Positions 8,964-16,496 of a stretch of DNA of 36,327 nucleotides are shown in pieces. The notes under the pieces were generated by a model, which worked only from the letters and a program-made list of their open reading frames with translations, was not told the DNA's origin and made no database searches. Position 1 is the stretch's first letter; each line of letters opens with the position of its first letter. The DNA is from Phycisphaerae bacterium (GTDB taxonomy: Bacteria > Planctomycetota > Phycisphaerae > UBA1845). A program made the translations under genes and the position numbers. Location of the stretch: NCBI GenBank assembly GCA_030429365.1, contig JAUIEW010000020.1, positions 1 to 36,327 on the forward strand. The letters are read 5' to 3'.

Positions 8964-9389
8964 GTCAGCGCCTGCCCAATCCCCTTGATTCAATCGTCAC
9001 GCCGCTCGCCCGCTATATTCTTAGAGGGCTCTAAGGATATTGGATTCCCGATTGCTGGCATTCTAGGCTCATTTCTTCGCCTTTGCGTTCGACGCGTTTC
9101 CCAACACCGATCCGACAATCCAGTCGACCATCATCCGTTGGACGGAATCGCTGCAGGCAGAATCGCGTTCATCGGCGCCGACGCACTGCGACAAGCATGG
9201 GTTCGGGCATCGCGATTATTGGACGCTGGAAACCGACTGTGTCAAGCATATGTCACTTTTGTGATCTACCGGTGTATGCGCTTTTTGCCAGCGGGCCGAA
9301 TGCGTTAGAATAACAACGACTCGATGGCTTCGACGATCAACGTCTCGGAGCGTGTCGTTTTGAGCAATCCGGGGAAAGGGAACGAGGCC
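8964..9389 (+). other. Intergenic stretch (426 bp) before the secreted EEP gene
   Basis: No gene supported here. The stretch has a perfect 7-bp inverted repeat with a two-base spacer (CTTAGAGGGCTCTAAG, 9020-9035) not followed by a T-run, so it is more like an operator than a terminator. A possible but weak promoter for the downstream gene is TTGCCA (9285-9290) and TAGAAT (9306-9311), with a short 15-bp spacer. Confidence 0.35.
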
Positions 9390-11627
9390 ATGGTTTCATC
9401 TTCACGTCGTTTTTTCGTGCGCGCGGAGGTTTTCATTGTCGCGGCGCTCTTCGTCGCCACCATCGCAAGTAGCGCGCACGCCTTCGACCCGCTGTCTGGC
9501 GACTATTCAAAGGACGACGCGCTCGACGTGCGCATCGTCGCATACAATCACGCCCGCAATTTCATCGAAAACGCGAGTAACGATGCCGCGTTCAACCGGA
9601 TCCTGACCGCGCTGAGTCCCGACATCATCTGTTTCGAGGAATTCACCAGCGCCGTGTCCGTCAGCGATGTCGCCAATCGCATGAACAGCATCCTGCCGAC
9701 ACCCGGTGGATGGCAGGTTCACTTCGGGTTGCTCGGAGGCATCCGCACCGTGCTCGTCTCGCGGTATCCACTGACCATGACGCGCATCGACACGATCCCC
9801 GCATCCTCATCGCGCGGGGTGACCATTGCCCTGGTCGATCTTCCAGATGCCACCCATCCCCAGGATGTCTATCTGCTCGGCGTTCACCTCAAGTGCTGCG
9901 GCGACCCCGGTGGCACCGAAGACGCAAGTCGTCAGGACAGTGCCGACGCGATCGCCAACTGGCTGGGTGATGCACGCGGTGTCGCCCGCGCTTCCGGAAA
10001 CAACGTTGTCCTGCCCAGCGACACCCCCATGATCGTGCTGGGCGATTTCAATCTGGTCGGCGGACCACAACCCGAGGACACGATCACGACCGGCGACATT
10101 CAAGACGAGGCGACTTACGGCGTTGACGTGTCCGGCGACTGGGATGCCAGCGACATGACCAATCTCATGCCAGCCGACCCGTTCACCGGAGATACCTTCA
10201 CCTGGCAAGGAAGCCAGAGTTTCCCGCCATCCGCGCTCGATCGAATGTTCTACACCGACAGCGTGGTGACCGTGGCCAACAGTTTTGTATTGAATACCGA
10301 CACCATGTCGGCACCGGCATTGGCAGCCGCCGGCTTGCAATCTGGCGACACGTTGCCTGCCAACTCTTCGGATCATCTCCCGATCGTCATGGACCTTAGA
10401 ATGGCAAGCACGACGTGCACGGTCGATCCGGATTGCGATGACGGCTTGTTCTGCAACGGTGTTGAAACGTGCGACGGCAACAGTTCGTGCCAACCGGGCG
10501 TCGATCCGTGCCCCGGCGATTTGTGCAACGAAGTGCTCGACGAATGTGGTTCGTGCTCAGCCGACGGCGACTGCGACGATGGCAATGCCTGCACGACCGA
10601 CGCGTGCAATGGTGGAGCTTGCGAAAGCGCATGCCCGAACCAGATCGATCTATTCCCTTACAGCGAAAACTTCGATTCGGGATTTGGATTGTGGAATAAC
10701 GCCGTCGGCGATGACATCGACTGGACCCGCCTCAGCGGCTCGACACCGTCCAGCGGAACTGGACCGTCCGGCGATCATACGACGGGTTCAGGATCGTACG
10801 TCTACACCGAAGCGTCAGCCGCCAACAACGGTAACCCGAACAAGACAGCCCTTCTTCAGAGTCCCTGCATCGACTTGACCGGCGCCAATGCCGCAACCCT
10901 GACGTTCTGGTATCACATGTTCGGTACCAGCGTTGGCTCCCTGAATGTCGAAGTTTCCGATGACTGTTCCACTTGGACAAGCCTGTTCAGCGTGTCGGGC
11001 GATCAGGGTAACCAATGGCTTCAGGCTAACATTGATCTCACTTCGCACGTCGGGGCGGTCATAACGATTCGCTTCAGAGGCGTCACCGGTTCAAGCTGGA
11101 GCAGCGACATCTCCATCGACGACATTGCCATCACGGTCGTACCGGGCTGCTCGATCGATGATGACTGCGACGATGGCGTGTTCTGCAACGGGATGGAAAC
11201 TTGCGATGCCGGTACATGCAACGCGGGGACACCGGTCTCCTGCGACGACGGGATCGCATGCACAACCGACACATGCAACGAGGGAACGGATTCCTGCGAC
11301 CACACGCCAATTGACGCCAGTTGCGGCAACGGTCTCTTTTGCGACGGCGCCGAGGTTTGCGACCCGGTCTTGGACTGCGTTGCCGGATTCACGCCCTGCG
11401 GTATCGAAACGTGGTGCAGAGAGTCTGACGATTCCTGCGTCCCGTTTGGCAACGGCGACTTCGAATCCGACGGCGATGTGGATCTGATGGACTATGGCAT
11501 GTTCATGTCCTGCTTTGGCCTTTCAGCCAGTGGCGGCTGTGAGTGGGCCAACCTGACGGGTGACGAATTCGTCGATCTCGCCGACTTGCAAACGTTTGTT
11601 GGTCTGCTTGCGGGTCCAAACCAATAA
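9390..11627 (+). CDS. Secreted endonuclease/exonuclease/phosphatase-family protein with Cys-rich repeats, MAM domain and dockerin-like C-terminus
   Basis: About 745 residues from ATG 9390 (AAAGGG nine bases upstream), preferred to an ATG 66 bases earlier because a signal peptide then begins at once (RRFFVRAEVF...SSAHA). Residues about 35-340 form an EEP fold (DNase I/sphingomyelinase superfamily) with an EEF metal acid, GDFN (218-221) and a C-terminal SSDHLPI (D328, H329), the expected catalytic residues for phosphodiester or phosphomonoester cleavage. Next come Cys-rich repeats of the form DPDCDDGLFCNGVETC (about 345-415), a MAM-like beta-sandwich (about 418-585) and a second Cys-rich block. 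The tail has two Asp-rich loops (DGDVDLMDYG and DEFVDLADL) like planctomycete dockerin-type calcium motifs. Substrate (nucleic acid, phospholipid or other) is undecided. Confidence 0.88.
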   Translation: MVSSSRRFFVRAEVFIVAALFVATIASSAHAFDPLSGDYSKDDALDVRIVAYNHARNFIENASNDAAFNRILTALSPDIICFEEFTSAVSVSDVANRMNSILPTPGGWQVHFGLLGGIRTVLVSRYPLTMTRIDTIPASSSRGVTIALVDLPDATHPQDVYLLGVHLKCCGDPGGTEDASRQDSADAIANWLGDARGVARASGNNVVLPSDTPMIVLGDFNLVGGPQPEDTITTGDIQDEATYGVDVSGDWDASDMTNLMPADPFTGDTFTWQGSQSFPPSALDRMFYTDSVVTVANSFVLNTDTMSAPALAAAGLQSGDTLPANSSDHLPIVMDLRMASTTCTVDPDCDDGLFCNGVETCDGNSSCQPGVDPCPGDLCNEVLDECGSCSADGDCDDGNACTTDACNGGACESACPNQIDLFPYSENFDSGFGLWNNAVGDDIDWTRLSGSTPSSGTGPSGDHTTGSGSYVYTEASAANNGNPNKTALLQSPCIDLTGANAATLTFWYHMFGTSVGSLNVEVSDDCSTWTSLFSVSGDQGNQWLQANIDLTSHVGAVITIRFRGVTGSSWSSDISIDDIAITVVPGCSIDDDCDDGVFCNGMETCDAGTCNAGTPVSCDDGIACTTDTCNEGTDSCDHTPIDASCGNGLFCDGAEVCDPVLDCVAGFTPCGIETWCRESDDSCVPFGNGDFESDGDVDLMDYGMFMSCFGLSASGGCEWANLTGDEFVDLADLQTFVGLLAGPNQ

Positions 11628-12114
11628 GCCACGCCGTGCGGGTGTCCGGATAGCAATGAGCGATCCCGCGCGATCGGGGCGTTATATAGCGACATCGATC
11701 GATCCATAGCTCTGCCTGAATTCGACGCTGCATGGACCCCGTGCTCGCGTAATCCATTGAACAAAATACAGTTACGAATATCTGCCCGCCCCCGGTCAAC
11801 GGTCAATTGACGTGTCGTTTGTCCACATTTGACGCGCCCCCGGTGGCACGCGATGTGCACCACTCCTTGGATCGTATGTACGTCCCAAGCTTGTGGTGTA
11901 TCCATTGCAACTCGGCTTGGGGATCTTGGTACGGGCAGATGACAGCACAATGATCCTTCGCAAAACATCGGTCGGCGGACCATCGCCATCCGCACAGTCG
12001 ACATCTGCCCCACGAACTTCCCAATCAACAGTTGATACGGCAACACCAATCATCCGCGTCTTCGGGCCACGCGCGATGCACCTTCCAACCATGTTGTCAC
12101 CAGGAGTCCGAAAT
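11628..12114 (+). other. Intergenic region (487 bp) upstream of the octaheme cytochrome gene
   Basis: The reading frame of the cytochrome extends upstream through 11893, but the sequence there is not protein-like for an exported cytochrome, so I treat it as non-coding. It contains a perfect palindrome GTCAATTGAC (11802-11811) preceded by a further GTCAA half-site, possibly an operator for the cytochrome gene (inference). No clear terminator for the upstream gene and no recognisable promoter hexamers. Confidence 0.35.
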
Positions 12115-14640
12115 ATGCAGAACATCATCACCCGCAGCATGAAACTGATGGCCTTCGCGCCGCTCGCATTGTGGCTCGGTTGCACACCGCCTACCGACCC
12201 GACCTCCAAACTGATCGACGTTCACCAATTCCAGTACGACGAAGCAACCGCTGAGTACGTCGTGCAGGGTGAACGCATCGCCGAGTCCAAAGTCAAAGCC
12301 GACATGGTGAACCAGTTGTGCATCAAGTGTCACCAGGACTCTGCCGCCGAGTTGAAAGACTCGGTGCACTACCGCTGGGCTTCCCGCAACGACAACGTGC
12401 TGTTTCCCGGCGGCGGCGCGCACGGCATGATCGATCGCGCCTGCGGACTACCGGCATCGACATCGCTGATCAACTTCACGAGCGATGTTCAACTCGACGA
12501 ATGCGGCAAGTGCCATGTTGGCCGCTACCTGCCGATGGTCGAACAGATGCTCGTCGGCTCGTTTACGGAAATGGGTCTAACCGACGCCGAAACCCAGGCC
12601 GCCCGGATCATGGACGGCGGAATGGACTGCCTGATCTGCCACGCTGAATCGTATCGCTCCTATCCCGAAGATGCGGTATTCGTCGCAAACTTCGCTCCGG
12701 ACGACGCCCACTCACCAACGGCTGAAGGATACGCCCGCGTCGCCCGCGATGACACGGACTTCGACGGTGATGGTCAGCCCGACCCACTCATCGACACCGA
12801 CGGCGATGGCGAGCCGGACACGCCGCTGATGATGGACCGCGACGGCGACGGCATGCCTGAAACCCCATGGCCAACCGTCGCACAGGATCGCAGCGTCGAA
12901 GCGATGGGCTCCATCGGCATGACCAACGATCACACCTGCCTGCGCTGCCACGAACACGCCCGCACCGGTTACAAACGCGGCACGCTGTTTCGCGAGGGAC
13001 ACGACGTCCACGCAACGTCCGACGCGGTAGCCGCCCTCGGTGGCGGTGAAGGACGGCGTTGCGTCGCATGTCACACTGCCACCCATCACAAGTTCAAACG
13101 TGGCGACAACGTCGGCGGCGACCTCATGGCGGCTGACTTTGAAATCGGGTCCGAAGAAAACGAACTGAACTGCATGTCATGTCACCAGACGCAGGACCTC
13201 AACCCGGCCTACCACTCGACCGCGCACCTTGCGGCGATGTCATGCGAAACCTGCCACATCCCGCACACCACCGGAATCACCTATGCCCTTTGGGGACACG
13301 GTGCGAACATCACCTTTGGCCGCAGCGATGAAGGCCTCGACACGCTACGGATCACGAGCGATCACTTCCTCGACGACGGCACCGATGAAGACGTCAACAG
13401 CGACTTCGAGGCCTACAAGACCAATCCCACACTGATGTGGTTCAACGGTCAGGTGTCATTCCTTGCCCAACCGCTGACACTGCGTGGCACACCCGGCGCG
13501 AAGATCACGCCGTTCAAACCGATGGCCAACGGCATGGTGTTCGACGCGAGGTTCTTCGACGGCATCATGACCGGCAACGACGCGATGGATGGCCAATACC
13601 AATACAACGCCCACAGCATGTATCGATTCCTCGCGGGTGGAAACAACGCCGATGTCTTCGGCGCGCTCGATTTCCTCGACATGAGCCCAGAAGAAGCCCG
13701 CCAGATCACGCTGAACGATTTCATGTCGGAAAACCCCGACCGCCAGGCGATGGCGCTCATGCAGATTTTCCCGAACCTGACATACTTCGAAAAAACCGCG
13801 TTTGGCTATGTACGCTACACGGTGGGAAGCGATTCGCCGTGGGATGAGAACATGGACGGTTACGTCGATGTTGGTGCACCGTTCTATTTCGACATGCTAG
13901 CCGCCGCAAACAACGGGCTTCGTTCGTTCCAGGGATTCAACGGCCCGATGGGACTGCCAGCCGACTATTCCTGGTATCCGCCGTTTGAAGATGAATCCAA
14001 CCTCATCAGCATGAAAGTTCCCGACGGCACGCTCATCAAAATGTTCCTCTCGATGCAGGCGATGAACCTGCCGCCCGAGCAACAACCGGGATTCATGCAA
14101 ATGGTCGCGAACTATCCGGCGTTCTCAAACGGTATCACGCTGGGCGGTCACGGCGTTCGTCCGAAAGAGCAAGCCGTCGGCGCGGGCATGGACTGCAAAG
14201 CGTGCCACGGATCGGGCGGTTTGATGGATCATCCGATCCCAGTGACGACCACGGTGATGCGCGAAGTCGAAGGCTTCGGAACGTTTGAATTCCCGGTCTA
14301 CCGCTGGCGATACTACAACATGCACGAGTTGACCGACCTCGGGCTGCTGACATCCGATGAGGAGATCGTCGCGGGAACCGCCAGCGTCGACATCGCGGGT
14401 GACGCGACCTATGTGCGCGACAGCGACAACACCATCGTCGTCAATTACATGAACCCTGCTGGCGAAAGATCGTATCGGTCAGCCGACAACGCGGAATCGC
14501 TCGCAGGCACCGACCTGACCGCGGACGACCTGAGCTTCAACGGCGGATCGTGGATGCCGGTGCTCGAACCGGTCGTCAAGACGATTCCGAACTACGAAGT
14601 GCTGGGCTACACCGCGGAAGAAATGCTGTTTATGGATTAG
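12115..14640 (+). CDS. Octaheme c-type cytochrome lipoprotein with internal calcium-binding-type repeats
   Basis: 841 residues from ATG 12115 (GGAG eight bases upstream). The short signal peptide ends with LWLGC, so it is probably a lipoprotein facing the periplasm or cell surface. Eight covalent heme sites CxxCH are visible: C69, C130, C172, C275, C316, C353, C377 and, far downstream, C694. Between sites 3 and 4 (about 213-250) lies a series of thrombospondin-3-like acidic motifs (DFDGDGQPD, DTDGDGEPD, DRDGDGMPE). The length and eight hemes recall octaheme reductases/oxidoreductases (hydroxylamine, nitrite, tetrathionate), but the usual catalytic CxxCK or crosslinking tyrosine context is not recognisable. 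The safe call is electron transfer or an unknown redox activity. The gene is single and ends before a strong terminator. Confidence 0.92.
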   Translation: MQNIITRSMKLMAFAPLALWLGCTPPTDPTSKLIDVHQFQYDEATAEYVVQGERIAESKVKADMVNQLCIKCHQDSAAELKDSVHYRWASRNDNVLFPGGGAHGMIDRACGLPASTSLINFTSDVQLDECGKCHVGRYLPMVEQMLVGSFTEMGLTDAETQAARIMDGGMDCLICHAESYRSYPEDAVFVANFAPDDAHSPTAEGYARVARDDTDFDGDGQPDPLIDTDGDGEPDTPLMMDRDGDGMPETPWPTVAQDRSVEAMGSIGMTNDHTCLRCHEHARTGYKRGTLFREGHDVHATSDAVAALGGGEGRRCVACHTATHHKFKRGDNVGGDLMAADFEIGSEENELNCMSCHQTQDLNPAYHSTAHLAAMSCETCHIPHTTGITYALWGHGANITFGRSDEGLDTLRITSDHFLDDGTDEDVNSDFEAYKTNPTLMWFNGQVSFLAQPLTLRGTPGAKITPFKPMANGMVFDARFFDGIMTGNDAMDGQYQYNAHSMYRFLAGGNNADVFGALDFLDMSPEEARQITLNDFMSENPDRQAMALMQIFPNLTYFEKTAFGYVRYTVGSDSPWDENMDGYVDVGAPFYFDMLAAANNGLRSFQGFNGPMGLPADYSWYPPFEDESNLISMKVPDGTLIKMFLSMQAMNLPPEQQPGFMQMVANYPAFSNGITLGGHGVRPKEQAVGAGMDCKACHGSGGLMDHPIPVTTTVMREVEGFGTFEFPVYRWRYYNMHELTDLGLLTSDEEIVAGTASVDIAGDATYVRDSDNTIVVNYMNPAGERSYRSADNAESLAGTDLTADDLSFNGGSWMPVLEPVVKTIPNYEVLGYTAEEMLFMD

Positions 14641-14676
14641 AGCGCATTGGATCGAGACTTGTGATACCACAACGCC

Positions 14677-14703
14677 GTCATTCCCGCGCAGGCGGGAATC
14701 CAG
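14677..14703. repeat. Short palindromic dispersed-type repeat (ATTCCCGC-GCAG-GCGGGAAT)
   Basis: An 8-bp perfect inverted repeat (14680-14687 and 14692-14699) around a GCAG loop, flanked by GTC and CCAG. The same core is a widespread bacterial intergenic repeat resembling the neisserial dRS3 unit (from memory). Only one copy is seen in this window. It lies between the cytochrome stop and its terminator. Confidence 0.55.
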
Positions 14704-14780
14704 GAGTAAACGCAAAGCGATCCAAACGCCTATGACAACCACCCCCCGAGTACGCACGGACTGCGAACTCGATCGCGTTG

Positions 14781-14818
14781 GAAGGCCCGCTGATTGTTTG
14801 GTGGGCCTTCTTTTGTTT
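14781..14818 (+). terminator. Rho-independent terminator after the octaheme cytochrome gene
   Basis: Stem GAAGGCCC (14781-14788) pairs with GGGCCTTC (14803-14810). It can be extended inwards by a G-T and a C-G pair, leaving a loop of about 10 bases, and is followed by TTTTGTTT. Orientation fits plus-strand transcription of the cytochrome, about 140 bp after its stop. Confidence 0.8.
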
Positions 14819-14848
14819 GCACGCAACCGAATGATCGAAGAAATGATC

Positions 14849-15895
14849 TCAGGGTTGGGTCTTCCGCCCGGTTGTCGGAGACTTCCGGGCGGCCGGCTTG
14901 AGCACACCGAGCGCGACGACGGGTACGCCGGGAAACGCGACCGACGAATCGGAATGACCGAGCACGATCCCGCGATGGGCTGACACGACCGTCTCCAGAA
15001 GTTTGCCGAACGCGTTGTAGACCTTGGCCACCGGCTGACCGTTTTCGATGAGGTCGCCCGGCTTGACCAGAAAACGAATGATCCCGCTCGTCGAACTCAA
15101 TGCGCCATCCGAATACGCCAGAAAACGTTTGCGACAGTCGCGATGAAGTTCGAACTCAAACGGCTCGTCCTGCTTGGCCACCATGCCCAGTTCAGCGAGC
15201 ACATTCCAGATCGCCCGCACCCCGTGGTCCACATTCACTTCGTTGACGACATACGCCTCGCCAAGTTCCAGCGTGATCGCTGCAATGTCGCTTCGCAGCA
15301 GACTGCCCGACAGCGTCCTGCGTGATACCAGCGTTTCAGAGAAGCTGTTCGACTCCTCAACCAACGGCAGACCTGTCGTCCGCGCGAACCGGCGCGCCTG
15401 GGCAAAGGCTTCACGGTGGGCCGTGCTTCGCTGCGGGTCGATCACCGCATAGGGAATCGAGTTGCGCCAGTCGTTGTGCAAATCGAGCACGAGCGCCGGT
15501 TTGGTTTGAACGATCTCGTCAAAGATCATCGCCGCGATGCGCTGCGCGAGCGATCCGTTGGGGTTTCCCGGAAAGCTACGATTCAAATCCTCGCCGCCGA
15601 TCGAAATGTGGCGCGTCCCAACTTCAAAACCCATCGGATTCATCAATGGAAACGCCCGCACCTCTCCGCACAAGAGCGGCTTGCGCTTCAACCGCCGAAA
15701 CACTTCCTGGATCACCACCACCCCGCCCACTTCGTCGCCGTGCGCGCAGGCCGTCAACCAAAGCGCTGGCCCTGCTTTCGAAGCGGTCGCCCGCATCATC
15801 GCCAAACGTCGGCGCGATAGGTCGGAACCCGTCAGGATTTTCAAGAAAGAATACCGCACCCCGGGCCGGGGCGACTTGCCTGTTCGCTCAGTCAT
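14849..15895 (-). CDS. Aspartoacylase/succinylglutamate-desuccinylase (AstE/AspA) family zinc hydrolase
   Basis: About 348 residues from ATG 15895 (an in-frame TTG at 15928 is the alternative; neither has a clear ribosome binding site). The fold is the M14-like carboxypeptidase family that cleaves N-acyl amino acids or related amides. Zinc ligands are visible as HGDE (H52, E55) and DLHND (H140), and the substrate-binding DLNRSFPG is at about 103-110. The C-terminal 100 residues form a beta-rich domain with ISFLVKPGD/GQPVAKV-like strands, as in family members. It is the last of three co-directional genes after the ATP-grasp fusion and the MgtC-like gene (68 bp gap). Relatives of this family often sit beside ATP-grasp ligases (family knowledge), so a role in trimming or releasing an amide-linked product is plausible but unproven. 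Confidence 0.88.
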   Translation of the reverse strand: MTERTGKSPRPGVRYSFLKILTGSDLSRRRLAMMRATASKAGPALWLTACAHGDEVGGVVVIQEVFRRLKRKPLLCGEVRAFPLMNPMGFEVGTRHISIGGEDLNRSFPGNPNGSLAQRIAAMIFDEIVQTKPALVLDLHNDWRNSIPYAVIDPQRSTAHREAFAQARRFARTTGLPLVEESNSFSETLVSRRTLSGSLLRSDIAAITLELGEAYVVNEVNVDHGVRAIWNVLAELGMVAKQDEPFEFELHRDCRKRFLAYSDGALSSTSGIIRFLVKPGDLIENGQPVAKVYNAFGKLLETVVSAHRGIVLGHSDSSVAFPGVPVVALGVLKPAARKSPTTGRKTQP

Positions 15896-15963
15896 CGTTG
15901 AGGTCAACTTGAGTTGAGTCCGGCGCAACTGTTCTACCGAAGTGTCGCGTGGACGAGATCATC

Positions 15964-16482
15964 TCAGGCATGTCCGCCATTGTGCCTTCGTCGTTTCCGT
16001 TTGATCAACCGCCGATGCACACCGCGCTGCATCACCCCGAAGGTGCCCTCGATCTTGTTGACGCCGATGAGAATAACCACAGCCAGCATCGCCAGCTTCA
16101 CCGCGGTCAGATGAAACCCGGAAGCAATCGTCACTCCGATCGCCGCAAGAATCCAAATCGCAGCCGCCGACGTCACCCCGACAACCAATCCATCACGAGA
16201 CATCATCACGCCAGCTCCCAGAAACCCGACGCCGGTAATGATCTGCCCGATCACGCGTGACGGGTCCGTCGATTGTGCGGCGACCGCGTTGGAAATGGTG
16301 ACGAAGATGTAGGTGCTCAGACAAACCAGCACGCTCGTGCGAATGCCCACCGGCTTGCCGAGCATCTGCCGCTCCAAACCGATAATCGTACCACACAACA
16401 TCGCACAACCGATCGCCATCCAATTCAGCGGAGCGATACTAAAGAGTTCTTCAGGCACGGCCAACACTTCCTCGTGATTCAA
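15964..16482 (-). CDS. MgtC/SapB-family membrane protein
   Basis: 172 residues. The N-terminal part shows the MgtC signature: GTIIGLERQ, GIRT, then GVGFLGAGVMM and TSAAAIWILAAIG, spread over four to five hydrophobic segments, ending in a basic cytoplasmic tail (RRLIKRKRRRH). Family members modulate membrane physiology and ATP synthase/phosphate or magnesium homeostasis. The exact transport role is disputed. The start is a TTG at 16482, 14 bp after the stop of the upstream fusion gene with a weak GGTGG site. No better ATG precedes the first membrane segment. Its position between a ligase-type enzyme and a deacylase is unusual and suggests a shared transcript. Confidence 0.9.
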   Translation of the reverse strand: MNHEEVLAVPEELFSIAPLNWMAIGCAMLCGTIIGLERQMLGKPVGIRTSVLVCLSTYIFVTISNAVAAQSTDPSRVIGQIITGVGFLGAGVMMSRDGLVVGVTSAAAIWILAAIGVTIASGFHLTAVKLAMLAVVILIGVNKIEGTFGVMQRGVHRRLIKRKRRRHNGGHA

Positions 16483-16496
16483 AACCGACCACCGCT

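Noticed and set aside
8985-9308. Possible gene of about 107 codons before the secreted enzyme
   Set aside because: No start signal, no motif in any frame, and several short competing frames overlap it.
11893-12114. N-terminal extension of the cytochrome frame
   Set aside because: It lacks a ribosome binding site and would bury the signal peptide. The ATG at 12115 has GGAG at ideal spacing.
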